A DNA stretch of 64,000 nucleotides from Acanthochlamys bracteata (GCA_019914995.1 CM034129.1:2183725-2247724); one strand, 5' to 3'; shown: positions 12,493 through 26,587, counted from the stretch's first letter. Program-made: numbers and translations. The notes: generated by a model from the sequence alone, not told the origin.

Positions 12493-15400
12493 GCTGTCAA
12501 TCAGTCTACCGAGCGATCGATTTAACATATTCCCGCCAGTTTTCTGAAACGTTTTCCCGCCAATTTTACTGCAGTTTTAAGGCTTGGGCTTTACATAAGG
12601 CCTAATTTCTCAAAATACGTCAGTACTGTATTCTTGGGCACCTTAATAATGGAACGGGCCATCACTCATGGGCCGTCACCTCCGAACGTCTCAATTCTCG
12701 TCGTGGGTTAGAAAACAATATGTAGATAAAGTTTGAAATTGCTGCAGAATGTTGACATTTTTTTTGTTTGAATTGCTTCATCACAAAGTTGTCGGAAAGC
12801 GAAAAAGATCATATATTTTAACTCAATCAATGAAGACCTTTTTGAATTGTTTTATTTCCGTTGGCTCTCGAATTATATCCCTATGACTACATGAATAGAT
12901 AGTCAACTAATTAATTAAAAGGAAAAAGAAAGTAAAAGAGCATTTGAAGTATCAAGTCAAGGGACTATAATAAAACTAACTGTTCTTTTGTTACTTCTGT
13001 AAACGTGTACACAACCTCTTAACAAAAGTGCTTAAAAAGGTAATCAGGAATCTCACTATCATCACATTCGGCGTACTTAAAACACGTAATAACCTGCGAA
13101 GAATGCCACGGTCATGAAATAATGCAGCGTTATAATATAATTGATGGCTCCACAAAGCATATATGATTGACTAGCTAGTCAGACCTTTTTTATAGTTGAT
13201 GATCAGTGGATAACATAACAGAAAGAACTAGATAAAGAGAAAAGCAAAATTTGAGTGTTGAGTCGTCCGGTTTTATGTGGCATGGGAATGTTCTTTTGAG
13301 GAAATCAAAGGTTTTGCCATCTGGTTCTTTGAAGTAGGAAAAAGTGGTCGAAAACGCGTGATGCCTACCAGTAGCTTCATAATTGGGTAAGGTGATGATT
13401 TGTTTCGACGGTGTAATTAATGTTTGCATTGCTACCGCTGTTTAGATCTCAGCTGATACATTGGGGAACTTCTAGTTACACATAAACATATATCACACGC
13501 ACGCATTGTAGAAAGATGCTAATATCGTCAAAAAGATTTTGGCATGGTTTTTTGAAAACTTGAAAGCCATTAACGAAATTCATGCCACGCACCTAAGTTT
13601 CTCAAGCCCAATGAATTCATGAGCTGGCTCGGTCGGGCCTGGCCCATTTGAGTTTAAAATTCATTAAGATTTCACTACCAAAAAAAAAAACTAAACTAAA
13701 ACCTTTTGGAGATTCGTGTTAATATGATGTAACTACAATAAGGTGCATGAAGTCGCATGAAGATTTATCACTAGTTGATTGAGTTGAAAAACGATCCACT
13801 AATTTAACATCACTGTCGTTCTTTGAAGTGCAATACCAAAGTCAGTCATTCGAGTGCATACACTTCAATGTCATCCACTAATTTTACTTCAATGTCATTC
13901 ATTCAAGTGCATTACCAAAGTCAACCCATTAGCTTCATCATAACATTATATATCTAGCTAGAAATGCTCAAAAATACATTAATCATAAGAAGTGATTTCG
14001 CATCCATTGAACTTTTGCAAGTGCCAGTTTACTGAAAAGTAATAATAAAGATAATGAACCATTACGTTAAATGCCAATGTCATCACCAATCTTATCCGGC
14101 CACCGAAGTTCCCTCCTCCTCAAAACAAAAATATCTACTGAAAAATTTAGTTTTGTTGGATCATTATATATTGGTTTTCAACTATATGCACTATGCGAGG
14201 TACCTTTGACTTGATTATATATTTGATACTTGGAGGGAGACAGCATTACAAAACCAAGTAATGACCGTGGATGCCTTGCTGTTGATTCAGACGCGTGTCC
14301 ACTTGCCAAGTGCGTTAGCTGACTCGGATTCGTATTGCCTGATGATGTCTAGTCTTTTGGTGCACTTTTTGTACCGTAACCTCGTGCCAAGCCATTTGTG
14401 TCCGTAGGAAAGCATCGATCAATAGCTGATTTTCTGTACGACATGCGTCAGTATCCTTTTCATGCATGCTACATTATTGGAATCTAATCCTGATATTTTC
14501 TCTGGAGCTCCTAGGTAATGCTCATATATATTCGATGCAAGGAATCACTGCATTTGTTATATGAGTTATATAAATCAGAAAAGAACACCGTGATTCCAAC
14601 ATGATTTATGTTCTGTTCAAGAGTTCTCGAGTTATCAAAAGGCAGGTAGGTATATGCTAGAGAATCTCGGAAACTGGAATCTGTAAACAATGATTTGTTA
14701 CAAAAGTAACATTCCAAGATAAGGTTTGTGATAATATTAACAAGTACTAATACAAGATTAACTCCTGACATAGAAATATTCTTCTCGTGAAGATCAGATG
14801 CACACTGCAATCAAGATTAGCAATCCGCCTGCATGCTTATCCCTTACCTGCTTAAAGAATTATTCTGTTCTTCCTAATCATATACTAGCTAAAGTTCTCA
14901 AGAGACCATTCGAGCTAATCACTATACATGCATAAACAGAAGTATAAATGGATAACCTTATCTCAGTTACCTTTACATATAATATCTAAAATTTTATACC
15001 CTCAAAAGTCAAAACAGTAGTTATCTGTTGATCTATCTTTAGCTTGCCAACATTCTTCACCAAAATTGGTTTCATCAGAAAAGGCAATCATCCGTTGGAT
15101 CTCCATTATCGATCCCACTTCACCTGAAAAAAGTTGCAAAAGTTTACAAAAAGACAGCAGAGCTCTCTGACGAACGATAAGACTCGACTTATAACTTTTA
15201 CGCACTGCTGTCAGCAAACACCACGAGTTCTTCGACTCATTGGTCTTCTCACGTACATTTGTGCTCTCAATAACAAGGTGCTTGTAGCTCTGAGCAACAG
15301 TACACTCCTTATTGGCTTCTCGTACCAGAGTATGGTCTTGGCTGCACAGGCAGGTGATCCGTGTTTCTATCAATAAAAGAGGTGCACTTTTTGCTGAATG

Positions 15401-16119
15401 CAGTTGGGAGCTTTTGCAGGTGTACATCGTTCATTGGAGACGTAAGCATAGTTGGGTGCCAGTTCGACATTTGATAACTGCAGAGCTTCGTGCAGAGCAC
15501 CTCGTGGACTATACTGCATGTTCACCGCTCCATGCCGCTACTAAGCAAACAACACTACTGTAGCCAGCTAGCTGGAATTCGTCCTAGAATGGTTTCTGAT
15601 AGACTCGCTAGAAATTAGAGTGAACTGTCGACGAACATCATATAGTAGAACGACAGTCCTGATGAGGGCATCGCCTTTTGCACTAGAAACAGAAAAAGCT
15701 GCGCTGTACTTGATCCAAAACTAGTAATCCTCTCATCAGAGCTGCATCAACAGTTACCGATCATTCTAGCAAAAACAAAGAGCTCGGAGTTCTTGGCATG
15801 CATGTTAATTTGCGAGCAATAAGAGAGCACAAGCAAACTGTGATGCAGCTGGTCAGGTTCTTTCATGTTACCGCGGGACTTAAGATTGGATATAGCATGT
15901 GCCCCATTGCGCTCATGCACCATACCACTAGTAGTGGATGCTGACAGGTCTTCTATAATTTGGTTTTTGTTAGATGTTCAGTTCAGGGAATGCATGTTGC
16001 AGCTAGCTAACCGCAGGATATGTTAAAGTTCCAGCTATTGAACAGTTACAAGGAGAGGCTTGGCTGGCAACACTGGGCTTGCAAGAGGTTTCTTCATCTT
16101 GCAAGCCCCGATAAGCAAA
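12493..16119. other. Intergenic, no gene recognised
   Basis: Moderately AT-rich sequence with short ORFs only. The open frame at 13429-13190 on the minus strand starts with a true ATG in fair context (79 residues), but has no recognisable motif or splice partner. ORFs around 15.0-15.6 kb overlap each other on both strands without protein-like character. Confidence 0.5.
13796..13927. repeat. Two-copy imperfect tandem repeat, about 79-base period
   Basis: CCACTAATTT followed by a TCAATGTCATTC-like and AAGTGCA(A/T)TACCAAAGTCA segment occurs at about 13796-13846 and again at 13875-13927, with several substitutions. Function unknown; probably a local duplication. Confidence 0.6.
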
Positions 16120-16392
16120 ATATATATATAGTTCCAATTTGCTTCTACTAATTTTTAGAAGTACTTATAAAAAATATATTTTTAAAATAAAAGATATTTT
16201 TATCTTATTTAAAAAAAAAGTTATTTTCTTATCTCAAAAAATAATAAAAATAAATAATAAAAAAATCTTAAAATGTTTTTTATAATTTCTAAATTTTTAA
16301 TTAAATCTAAAGAACATTATAAAAAATTATTTAAAAATATGAAAAAATTAAAAAAATAATTTTTCAAAATGCACTTCCAAACATAGCCTAAA
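16120..16392. repeat. AT-rich MITE-like element
   Basis: Block of more than 85% A+T whose right end reads CTTCCAAACATAG, like other members of the family described under 45876-46128. It contains the same poly-T then TAAAATTT/TTTATAAA core arrangement. Left boundary approximate. Confidence 0.5.
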
Positions 16393-19250
16393 TCTAACTT
16401 TTAGTGCTGGACTTCTTGTGAAGAGCCCTATCTGTTGCTTATGCACAGTAATTCCTAATCGTCTATATTCCACGTTGTTTTGCCTTACCTTTGCTATGTG
16501 TACGGAATTTCTAGTAAAAAAGGTGACAATAATTCTTAAGGTTTTACAACGAATGGTTTAAATATCTAATAATTTTGGCCCATAATGAAAAGTGTTGTTT
16601 ACCAACAGTGATTTTACGCAGCTTTTATTTATTTCGAACATGCTCACACTTAGTAATGCCAGTAATATTTTGCTGGGACCAACACACTCCGACTCCGAGA
16701 GGTTTGGAATAAGATGGATGTTTTCATGGGGTCACTTGACCTTACAGGTGTGCTAAGTTGATAGACAGCATGTCCATTGCTTGTCGATCCCACAAGAAAC
16801 ATCTCCACATTGAGTCGTATATCAGTGAAGATGAGTGGACCCTCGAGCGAGAGAACTCATGTTCGTCGCCATTGTCTCTTTCTGCCGTGTGGCCTCGTTC
16901 CCAATTAACCGCGTCGAAAGCAGCTTGAAAAAGTTTTGAGTTTTAATTTTCTTATAATTGATCTGTAGGTTTAGTGGAAACTGTGCGTTCACGGTACCGA
17001 ATTATATTAATTCCATGGGTACGTTCTGTTTTTGGATAATACTTGTTTTATCATCCACACCGAATTGCTACATACGTAATTAAAAGGATACAAAACCATG
17101 CTCTGATCGATCTTCAGTTGCATCATATGCATGGCGTGTAGTACACCAACACGGAGATATACGTACATGATACTTAGCTAGAACCTGATCCGCTCGGCAT
17201 GGTTGCATGCAGGTGTTGTCTACGAAATCTGTATATATACTTGATACCTAATTAAATTCTATTAAACGTCATGAAAAATTGCTTAAAAACTTTTACACGA
17301 CATTAATATGTGTTGCCTAGGCCCTCCAACAAAAGGATTACTTACAGAAACCAGATGGGCGAGACATAATTAATCTTTACTATTCGCTAACAATACAGAA
17401 GAAATTTGTTTGTGTGAGCCCCATACATGTCCCCTTGCTAAAACTAATGTATGACTAAACGAACATATTCGAACTCAATAACATGCTTTTGCTAGATATT
17501 ACAAGGACACATTTTATCACGAATTAATGCGAACTTTTGAACTTTTTGCTACACCAATACTGGCATCAAAGCATTTCAGAGTCCATATTCGTTCTTCGCG
17601 TGCGCGTAAGGTTAAATGTGGTCCTTAATTTCTAGAATGGTTTATGGATCTAGATATGTATGTTTTATTTCATGATGCCATGCATCTGCTTTAATATATA
17701 TAGTACAGACATCTCTGATAATTTAGATTAGATATATGAACCTTTGTTTAGCTTCCGCAGGGCAGACAAATACAGTATCGTGCATTCAAATGCTGTTGTG
17801 TCTACCCAATACTAACCAGATATATATAATTACCCTATGCTGTAGCTACTACCTTCTTAAGAAAACACTAATTTCCTTCTAATCTCAAGTCCTAGTAATG
17901 GTTGGTATCTCACTTTCTATTCTTTCACTTTCTCTCGAACTAATTAAACAGAGAATTGTGACCGACCACAAAGTCCCCACTTGACAATCCACTGCCTCGA
18001 TCTCTAGAATGTGAAGAGGTTCCAATTAATCGAAGAGGGCAACGTCACTCAGCTCCATAACATAGCATGCAATAGCAAGCACCACACGCGCCCCACAAGT
18101 CAACCAAAACACCTACCAGAACCAAACGGATTCACTCATTAGGATTTTAATCACTTGTCTCCATTGATTCTATCTTAGCTTATGTATCTACAGATGCTTT
18201 CTTGATTTCCCTTCTCTTCCCCAGTCGTCGTATTACGTGGCCAGTTATCCAAACAAACTAGTAATAAGCACTAAGATATACCTCATCGATTGTTTCTTTC
18301 ATTACTCAGAAAACGCGTTATACGTGAGCGATTCTTTAAGCCCAAAGGAAAAGTGAACTCGTATAAGAGCTAGTCATATAGTCCTTATGGACAAGGTTGG
18401 TTTATTAGTTGTTCTTTTTACTGCCTTCCTCTTTTCTTTTGGAAGAAGTGGAACTACAATAATTCTCATGAGTTACCCTTAATTATAATTTGGCGTGAGC
18501 TCATTAGCTTGTCTTTGTTGTTCTGCACGGGTATTTCAATTTATTCAGCTAAGATACCTTGTGGGATCCATCGACGGTGACTACTAAGAGATCAATCATC
18601 GCGGGTGACCGAGGGGGACTGACGGTGATCCTGATTGACCTGACCACTGATCTAGAATCTCTCTGTAGCTTTTCGGGAAAAAGTTGGATTATACATACGT
18701 GTTGAAGAATTAAGTGGACTAGAAATCAATCAGTCAGGTGATTTATTTATTTACTTTTTTGAAGATGAATCTGGTGAATGTGATTATGTGTTAGTCATAG
18801 GCTGAAGGTGTTAGTGCTAGTGTGGGTGTTGGCCCAGTTTTCGCGTTGAAGTCATTTATAAAGCAGTTGCTCGCTTTTTTTGGAAGCTTAGAAAATGCAT
18901 AGTCGAATTATTATTGGGATAATTATGTTGAATTGCAGGAAAGAATTAATGTTTTGAGTATATATTAAAAATGTATTTTATCCGCAAATAGATGATCCTG
19001 ATGAAGCTATGAATCTGATTTTGATACAAGTACTGACGACTTAAATCGTCTCTACTACCAGTTATGTATATATTAGCTAATTAAAAGTACTTATTATATG
19101 GCTGATGGGCGATACATCATCAAAAGTATTTGTACTTTCAAATGCTAAATGAGATCAGAAATAAGCATTAACTTTTTACGTACGTCCAGACTTCGACCAA
19201 CATCTCTCGAGGTCCCAGTGAGTCATACAATGAGATATTTAACGTGGCTG
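16393..19250. other. Intergenic, no gene recognised
   Basis: No coding, RNA-gene or clear transposon signal. Short ORFs have random-looking composition. Confidence 0.5.
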
Positions 19251-19251
19251 T

Positions 19252-19735
19252 TTTAAAATACTTCTTATTTCAAATAAATATTTTATATTTTATAATAAAT
19301 ATTAATATATTTTTTTAATTTTAGAAAATAAAAAATTTATATAATTTAAACTTTTTATATATCTTATTTTTATTTTTTAGTTAAAAAATTAAACTTGTTT
19401 TTTTAAAAATTTAAATATTTTTCAATTTCAAAAAATTGTATTTCATAATAACACGAGAAAGTTTCTTTTGAAAATATTTGGTTTTGTTTTTCACCTACTT
19501 TTTTTTCAACTTTTAATTTCATATTTCTAAATTAAATTTCTATAATATTTGATAAATTTTATTTGAAAATTTAAAAAATATATAAAAATATGTAGTAAGA
19601 TTCATTATTTTTAATATTTATTTATTATTTAAATAAAAATAGAGTTACTTTTTTAAAGTATTTTAATTTTAAAAAATCTTTCATTTAAAAAAATAATTTT
19701 ATAAATATTTTCAAATATTTCTTTATTAATCCTAC
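19252..19735. repeat. AT-rich MITE-like block, probably compound
   Basis: About 480 bases of A/T homopolymer-like runs resembling two adjoining or nested copies of the AT-rich repeat family seen throughout the window. Termini are not clearly preserved. Confidence 0.4.
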
Positions 19736-20194
19736 CTATAAAGAGATTTCTCGGTAGGTATTCGATTAGCATATTTTACCTTTCAATTCACGCCTTTTCA
19801 CAACTAAAATATAATCTAAAAAAAAAATCTTAAAATGTTCAAAGAAAGAAAAACATGGATTATAAACAAAATTATTTAAAAAGAATCATCGGCTCAAATC
19901 AAACACCAAATCATGAGGGTGATTGGTCGATGAGCGCAGGTTTTAGATTCGCATCTCGTGGTTTACATTTCCTCTCATAAAGTTTTCTTATAACAGGCGG
20001 CACCAATATCGACTCGGTCTTCAGAAATCAACATGGGTAGTCTTATATAGCTATCTAGAAAGAGAAATTGGGGCACTTAATAATATGTATGTTCACTTTT
20101 AATTGTTAGTTAGTAGTACATAGTACTATCTTTTAGTTAAAATTACATATAATTAAGTTGAAATTAAGCCTGTTAATATAAGTGGCAGTAAATA

Positions 20195-20352
20195 AATATT
20201 TGAGAGTGCTTATTAATAATAAAAAAATTTTAAAATTTTTTGAATAACGAACTTAATTTTTTTTTAAAAATAAATAATAAATAATAAATAAATTATATAA
20301 TATAGATTTTTTTAATTTTAAAAAATAGATTAAAAAGTATTTCTAAAATAGC
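20195..20352. repeat. AT-rich MITE-like fragment
   Basis: Short AT-rich block starting GAGAGTGCTTATT and ending AAGTATTTCTAAAATAGCAC. The ends are roughly inverted (AGTGCTTA against TAGCACT), consistent with a degraded small inverted-repeat element. Confidence 0.35.
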
Positions 20353-20845
20353 ACTAAATCCACCGATGAAAAGGAAGAACAACATCTAATATGTACAATC
20401 TTCATTGATCAAAACATCTTGCTCGACGATTTAGAGTTAGGTACGATTTGATTTTGATAGAGAATATCAAATAATAACTAGTAATTAAGCTATATCTAGG
20501 ACAGTGATGTTAGTAATGATGCAATTAAATATAAAGACCACTTTATGCTCTATGATTCGAAGTCTTCTTTAACTATAAAAGTAACCAATTAACGACGACT
20601 TATTTGTTTCGCAATTCCTACCCAACATATATAATCGAAGAAGATCGCTAAAGCGAAGCTTCCTTAAAACTATCATGCAACAATGGTATTCCAGTTAAAA
20701 ATTCTATGAAGAAAACAAAAATAGTTGTGATTTAGTGGATGTCTTCATATCTTTTTGGGAAAAGAAAAAACTAAGGAAGAATACGGGCCGTCTCACGTTT
20801 GAATTCCCCAACAAAATCGTTATCACCTCTCTTTGTTATAAGAAG

Positions 20846-23456
20846 GTTAAGACACCGCTTTGGTTAAACTTAAAATTTTTGATTTTTTTTTATAAAAGTT
20901 ATTTTTTTAATTTTTTTTTAAAAAAAGTAATTTTTAATTTTTTTAGAAAAATGAGATGTGTGTTTTGATAAATCTAACTTTTTTAAAAAAAAGTTGAAAA
21001 GAGTGTTTGACAAATAAGAGCTGAAAAGTTGAATAAAAACATAAATAATTGAAATATCCTTAACTATATAATAAGTTATATATAATTTATAAATATTTTT
21101 GTATGTATTATTTATTTTTTTCTTAGTATTTCCTAACACTAATAATAAATTCATGAATATTTTCTAATAATAATTAATATTATAAAGTAATAATTAGTTA
21201 TAAAGATGTAACTAATTTATAAATGTATATATATTATTATTTATTATAATGAATAAGTAATGAACTAATAAATTGTAAAATGTAAAATATGCTTTGCTAG
21301 TAATTGATACTTGCGTATAAAACAGCCAATGCATAAATACTTAAGCAATCTTACAACAATAAGTTTACATTTATGTTGAATTAGAAAGAATAGTTAGTAA
21401 TTGGAAACTCTTCTCACGCTCCAAAATCTGAGTAGCTTTCATCGTTTTTATAAGAAATATTATTCCACACCAACTAATAGCTATCATATATCAACTGGAT
21501 TAGTAAATCTAAAAAAAATACATCAAACGAATAATCTACAGATATTGAAATAAAATTTATATCACCCAAATACAACACTTGCTTCACAATAGCTCTCAAT
21601 TACAACTATTATGGACTACCTGCACTATACTTTCTGAAATTTAAGGAGACAATCAACGTATGAACAGAAGCGTAAAGCACAGTCTATATAACTAAGAATG
21701 CTGTCAATTCAAGCAAATAAGTACAAAGACAGGCTTTGATCCAAACCTGGACCAAAGAAAGAATAGCAAAAATAAAAATTAGGCAGCAGCCCTCTTGGCT
21801 TTCGGCATTCCCTGAACTTTTATAATGTGCTTAGAGTGATTTGAACCAAACTCTCTCACATTCACTCTTTCTACAAAAAGGTGCAAGGATATGAAAAGCA
21901 AATCAAAACATTGAATTTGCTTAACAAGTTGAAAGTCCAACAATAACAATTAAATACATAGAGAGGTTTTAGGATACTCATGTAAAAAACTGCATCTATT
22001 TGTGTCAAAATAACTAGAAATTATATAACAGTACAGCCTCTATCTAGTATAAGATCCACAGCTGGAAAGAAAAAAACTCTTCTTTTAACGTGCAGATATG
22101 CTTATAAAAGAAGTAGCAGTTCCTCTTTAAAGTATACGTTATCAAATGTGCTCCACACACCATGCCTGAAACAAACCTCTATCTTAGCTTCTGTTTTGCT
22201 GGCAATTAAAAGACCTGCAAAGAAAACGCAAGCGTATAATCAAAGTCAGACTTCAGTTGCTCCTTTAACAGATTACACCATTACAGTTGTTGCAAAGAGA
22301 GACTAAACCTTGAGAAAATATATGACGATGTAAATTAGACAACTGAATGCCAAACTTCTGCCACTCTACAATTCAATAAAGTAATTAACAAATAGATTTA
22401 GAAAAAAAATTCAACGAACAAGGTTGATAGTAACAGAAGATTTTAGAAATCCAGATTGCATAGTGACACCTGAATGGGAGAAGGCAGTTACAAAATCCAA
22501 CCATCCACTTTCAAAATATAATATAAAAAAAAGGCAAAAACAAAATGAAATAGCAAAAATAACTTTATGATGAAAAGTAACTGAAGTCCATCATGCATGA
22601 ATATGTACAGACTATTTTTTAAATGTTTGACTTGAGTTGATCATAGTTATCATCAGAATAACCTGAAAATAATGCGATGTATAGATTGACTCTGGAGTTT
22701 AATTCATATGCTAAAAATATGCAACAATAATAGCTTCAACAAAACGAAGTTAGAAGATCGTACCAACAAAGAAGTCTAGATTTGTGAAACATTTCCTAAT
22801 TATCTGCAAAAAAGAGCAACAGGTCTTCCTCTACCAGCAAGGAAACAATTCAAACTTCAAAATCAATAGCTCCCTTTCAATCATATAAACTTCAGAAATG
22901 TTCTTAAAAATTGAGAATTTTCTTAATCTTTTGATTGATTAAATCGAATCAAATATAAAAGAGAGCAGAGATCTCACAAATTTGACGAATGCCGTCAAAT
23001 ATTCCAACAAGCCAAATCCTTAAGGTTTCGATTCGGCTTCGTTGAAGAAAATACGAAGGATGTTCATCAGGAGAAGAAAGCTGGAGAAAGAGAAGACGAA
23101 AAGTTGGCGTCGAGGAAGCTGGAGTCATGGCTGCGGGAGAAGGGATTGTAGGGGAGCGACGAGCGCATTTGGGAGGGAGGAGAGAAATGAGAGATAAAAA
23201 AAAAGAGGGATGAGTACAGGATATATATACGTGTGTAATTAAATGAACTTAAGATGGGTAACGTAGTCATTTCACGGCAGAGGTGAAAAAAGTTTCGTGT
23301 GACTTTTTGAAAAAAGTTAGTATTTGTAGCTTTTATTTTTGGTAACTTATAAGTCAAAAAAGTTACTTATAAGTCATACACCCAAACGCTTTAAATCACT
23401 GTTTGAAACTTTTTTCAACTTATAAGTTGAAAAAAGTCAATCCAAACAGCCCCTAA
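20846..23456. mobile_element. Possible non-autonomous DNA transposon, hAT-like ends
   Basis: The right end (about 23281-23456) carries repeated AACTTATAAGTT and AAAAAAGT motifs and closes with GTCAATCCAAACAGCCCC, a form typical of plant hAT-type MITE ends. The left end near 20846 reads CGCTTTGGTTAAACTT, which matches the inverted right end (CTGTTTGGATTGACTT) at about 12 of 16 positions, and is followed by similar AACTTTTTT-rich sequence. The interior (about 21.3-23.2 kb) is less AT-rich and holds a possible gene fragment. No transposase and no target-site duplication were seen. The two ends could instead be two separate small elements. Confidence 0.3.
21779..22983 (-). pseudogene. Possible gene fragment, four linked short exons, no start codon
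   Basis: A chain of phase-compatible minus-strand segments with GT/AG borders: an exon ending at 22978 (LTAFVKF), 22803-22764, 22214-22161 and 21870-21779. The last encodes RVNVREFGSNHSKHIIKVQG and ends MPKAKRAAA, then stop. Family not recognised. No ATG is in frame upstream; the frame meets TAA shortly before LTAFVKF. If real, this is a 5'-truncated copy or has an unusual leader. It lies inside the possible transposon at 20846-23456, so a captured gene fragment is one explanation. The individual pieces are short enough to be chance. Confidence 0.2.
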
Positions 23457-24435
23457 CTCTCCTGAGAAAAATATTCTTTCAATGTACTCAAGTTAACCTG
23501 CACACTTACATATGATCTAATCATATTACAAGCATACGAACACCATTAAATGAAAAAAGTCCGGCCTAACAAAAACATAGATAATTTTTTGGATTCTTTT
23601 ATGTCGGGACATATTCCAATATGGACTGCAAGAATTGGACAAAGATGAGCCGGTCACGGATCTGTAACTGGCTACTACCAATTGCACACTTTTGACCAAG
23701 TCCGTATTGGAGCATTGGAGCTTCCCTTGTTTGTAAGCTTATTTTGGGAAACTGTTTGGATGAACCTTCATTGCATTGTGGTGAGTAAGATTTGATTCAT
23801 CAAGAAGATACGCATGAATCCTATACGCCTCTTGATCAGATTCCTTCATAAGATTTTTTGCATTCACAAGATTTATCAAGAAGACTTTATACTACTTAAT
23901 TAGCTCCTCAATCAGTCACATTCAGAAGATTTTATTCGGTTAAATCTTCTAAATTATTGACTAAATGCACTGCAGATTTTACTTTTTTTATTTTCCACGA
24001 AAATACATGAATGTTCGTAGCAGAGTTATCCTGCTATTTTAAGAGGCAAGAAGAACCATTCTCCTTCTTAATTCAAAACCAACGAGCCTTAAAAATAAGA
24101 TCATGATATCTTTAGCAAGACGAACTTGTCTTTAGAAAATTCACTAAAGTGCAAGTTGGAATAAGAGGACACCAATTGCTTATCGTACATGAATTTAATT
24201 TGCTAAAGGTTTCCACTTGCGTATATGCCTTCATCGACGACGTAGACTAGCTAGCTCATTGCTCATGTAAAGACTTAGAAGAGAATCATTACTGATGGTG
24301 ATGATAATGTAAGTTAAGTTGATTACGAGAAGCTTGCGATAAAAATGCATGACCAAGTATAGAGTTGAACTAATCATTGACGTGATTTTAACTCAGCTTT
24401 TGGTACTATGCTATGCAAATTATTTGTGATGCATA
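23457..24435. other. Intergenic, no gene recognised
   Basis: Unremarkable sequence without recognisable coding or repeat structure. Confidence 0.5.
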
Positions 24436-24439
24436 GCTG

Positions 24440-25790
24440 GTGTGGCTAAAATCACCTAAGAAAACTTAGAGACTCTATCCTAGTTTATCCCGCAAATGCA
24501 CGGTTGTCGCCTACCATATAGCAAATAACAGGTTCGATCCATAGGAACTGATGCTAATTCTAACTCAAAACTAATCTCATAAAATATGTAATAGGATGGA
24601 GATTTTTAATTAAACTACAAATATATATGAAAATCAAGTGATAATAATAATAATAAAAATATAATTTTTAGAAACAGAGGAGATAAGATAACTGAAATTT
24701 CAGAATCCACCACTAGTGTCTATTGTTTGAATCCTTAATCAAATGTGAGTTTTATTATTGACTAATATGAAAATTTCGTACCTAATATTTTGGTCCAGTC
24801 CTTAGGTCAGATTTCAATTATGATCCTAACTTTGGTCCAGTTTAAAATCACCTATCTCTTATTTATTCTAACTTTGGTCCAGTACAGAATTAAACAAGAT
24901 ATGCATTAAGAATTACGAAATCAGAAATCATGCAATCATATTCTCTTTGGTCCAGAAAATACTAATCACAGTTATTAATCCTAAACTCTTTTATTATATT
25001 TCGATTGGTCCTCGCAAACATAATTAGACAAATAATTCAAATTTCAAACTCAATATTGATCAAATATTTAAATCCAAAATCTAAATTTTAATTAATACAA
25101 AGATTAACAACTCACAAAATATTCAACAATTATTAATCACAATAATGTTTAAGAATCCAAATAATTTCACTAAGGTTTCATCCAAAATTCCAGTCAAGAT
25201 ATTTAGCTACCCATAGAAATAATACAAGTAATAAAATTCATTGAAATAAATAGGAAAAAGAAAGAAAATCAAATCTGGTTGGTTGTTGCTTTGTCCGCAG
25301 TCAAGCTATGTCCCCTTCCTCGGCCTTTAATTTCATCTCCGTTTCTTCCTCTATTTTCTTTCTCTTGTTTCTTTTTCTCTTCCCCCTCTTGCTGTGCAGC
25401 CGCCAGGAGAGAAAAAAAAACTTCTTCACGTTGGAATGAGGGATTAGATTAGGGCTTTTCTTTTCTTTTCTTAACTAATGCTATAGTTCATTCCAAACGG
25501 TTGAGATTTCTTAATCATAATAATGGGCTAATATTGCCTTGTGGGCCAAGAGAGAGCCCATATTTGATTGGTTGTGATGGTCTCTCTCTATATAAGTTTG
25601 TAGCTCCTCTTTCTTTTACATTTGTCCAACTTTTCTTTATTATTTAACATCCACAAAATATAAGAAAATTTTAGCTCATTAATAAATAAATCAATATATA
25701 ATCATAATCAAAATATTATTATAAACCATATAATTATATCTTTATCAATAGCAATATTATTCGCGCATATCATTCGAGTTTCCTAAGTAT
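24440..25790. mobile_element. LTR-retrotransposon-like segment (no coding)
   Basis: Contains a stretch reading CGCAAATGCACGGTTGTCGC, then GGTTCGATCCATAGGAACTG and ATGCTAATTCTAAC. This resembles non-coding and LTR sequence of plant gypsy-type elements. It is followed by several copies of CTTTGGTCCAG about 40-75 bases apart (near 24788, 24831, 24872, 24946) and a poly-pyrimidine tract. No polymerase domain is present, so this would be a solo LTR or fragment. Identification is from recalled similarity and is tentative. Confidence 0.3.
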
Positions 25791-26228
25791 AAAGTGATAA
25801 GTAGCACTGTTTTGACAAGTTATGTATTTTTCCAAATGGACAACTGATTTGATATGAACTTTCAATTTTGTCACATTCGGCAAATAAGAAAACTTTGTAC
25901 ATATGCTTTGACGGAATACGTTGTCCTTGAAATGTTCAAATACTTAACAAGTTCATGAACGTTTGGAACTCTTCACGAACTACAAGTCAAAACTTCAACT
26001 TAACATTCAAGGCCTTCACTTTATAGATGTTATTCCTCCTTAATTAGTCTTAGTCAATCAGTTTTCAAAAGATATTAATATTCCTCTGTTTATGCCATTC
26101 AACTTAACTAGCCTAATAAAAATGGACCGAAAGCACCACTTTACTTTATTATGCAAGTATGCGTGCCAAACTCTATTGCTAATTGGATTTTGTTCCAACA
26201 TTTCATTGATCTTTCTTTCTCTCTAAGT

Positions 26229-26479
26229 GTGTGTTTGAAATTATTTATAAAATAAATTTTTTTTAAAATAAAAAATATTTTTATTTTTTAAAAAATAAAT
26301 TTTATTTTTTTATCTCTAAAAAAATAATAAAAATATGCAATAAAAAAATTTTATTACGTAAAAATTTTTTATATTTTCTAAAATTTTAAATAAATTTTTA
26401 AATATTTATAAAATATATATTAAAAAATATATAATAAAAAATTTAAAAAATATATTGAAAAAAGGATGAACCAAACACC
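26229..26479. repeat. AT-rich MITE-like element with GTGTTTG/CCAAACAC ends
   Basis: About 250 bases. The left end is GTGTGTTTGAAATTAT and the right end GAACCAAACACCC, giving short terminal inverted repeats. The interior is nearly pure A+T with the family core of TTTTTAAAAAATAAATTTTA and TTTATAAAATATATATTAAA motifs. Confidence 0.65.
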
Positions 26480-26587
26480 CTCTATCTTTCTTCCCTTAAA
26501 GACCAGCATTTCAAAAAGTTAGCACAATGTTTTGTGCAGAGTGCTTGCTTCTAAACCGTGAGTATTAAAATTTCGAATTAGACTAAC

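Noticed and set aside
13190..13429. 79-residue minus-strand ORF with true ATG
   Set aside because: No recognisable motif, no splice or promoter context, and length within chance expectation.
24525..24550. GGTTCGATCC as a tRNA T-arm
   Set aside because: No matching acceptor stem, D-arm or anticodon arm nearby; it fits the LTR-like segment better.
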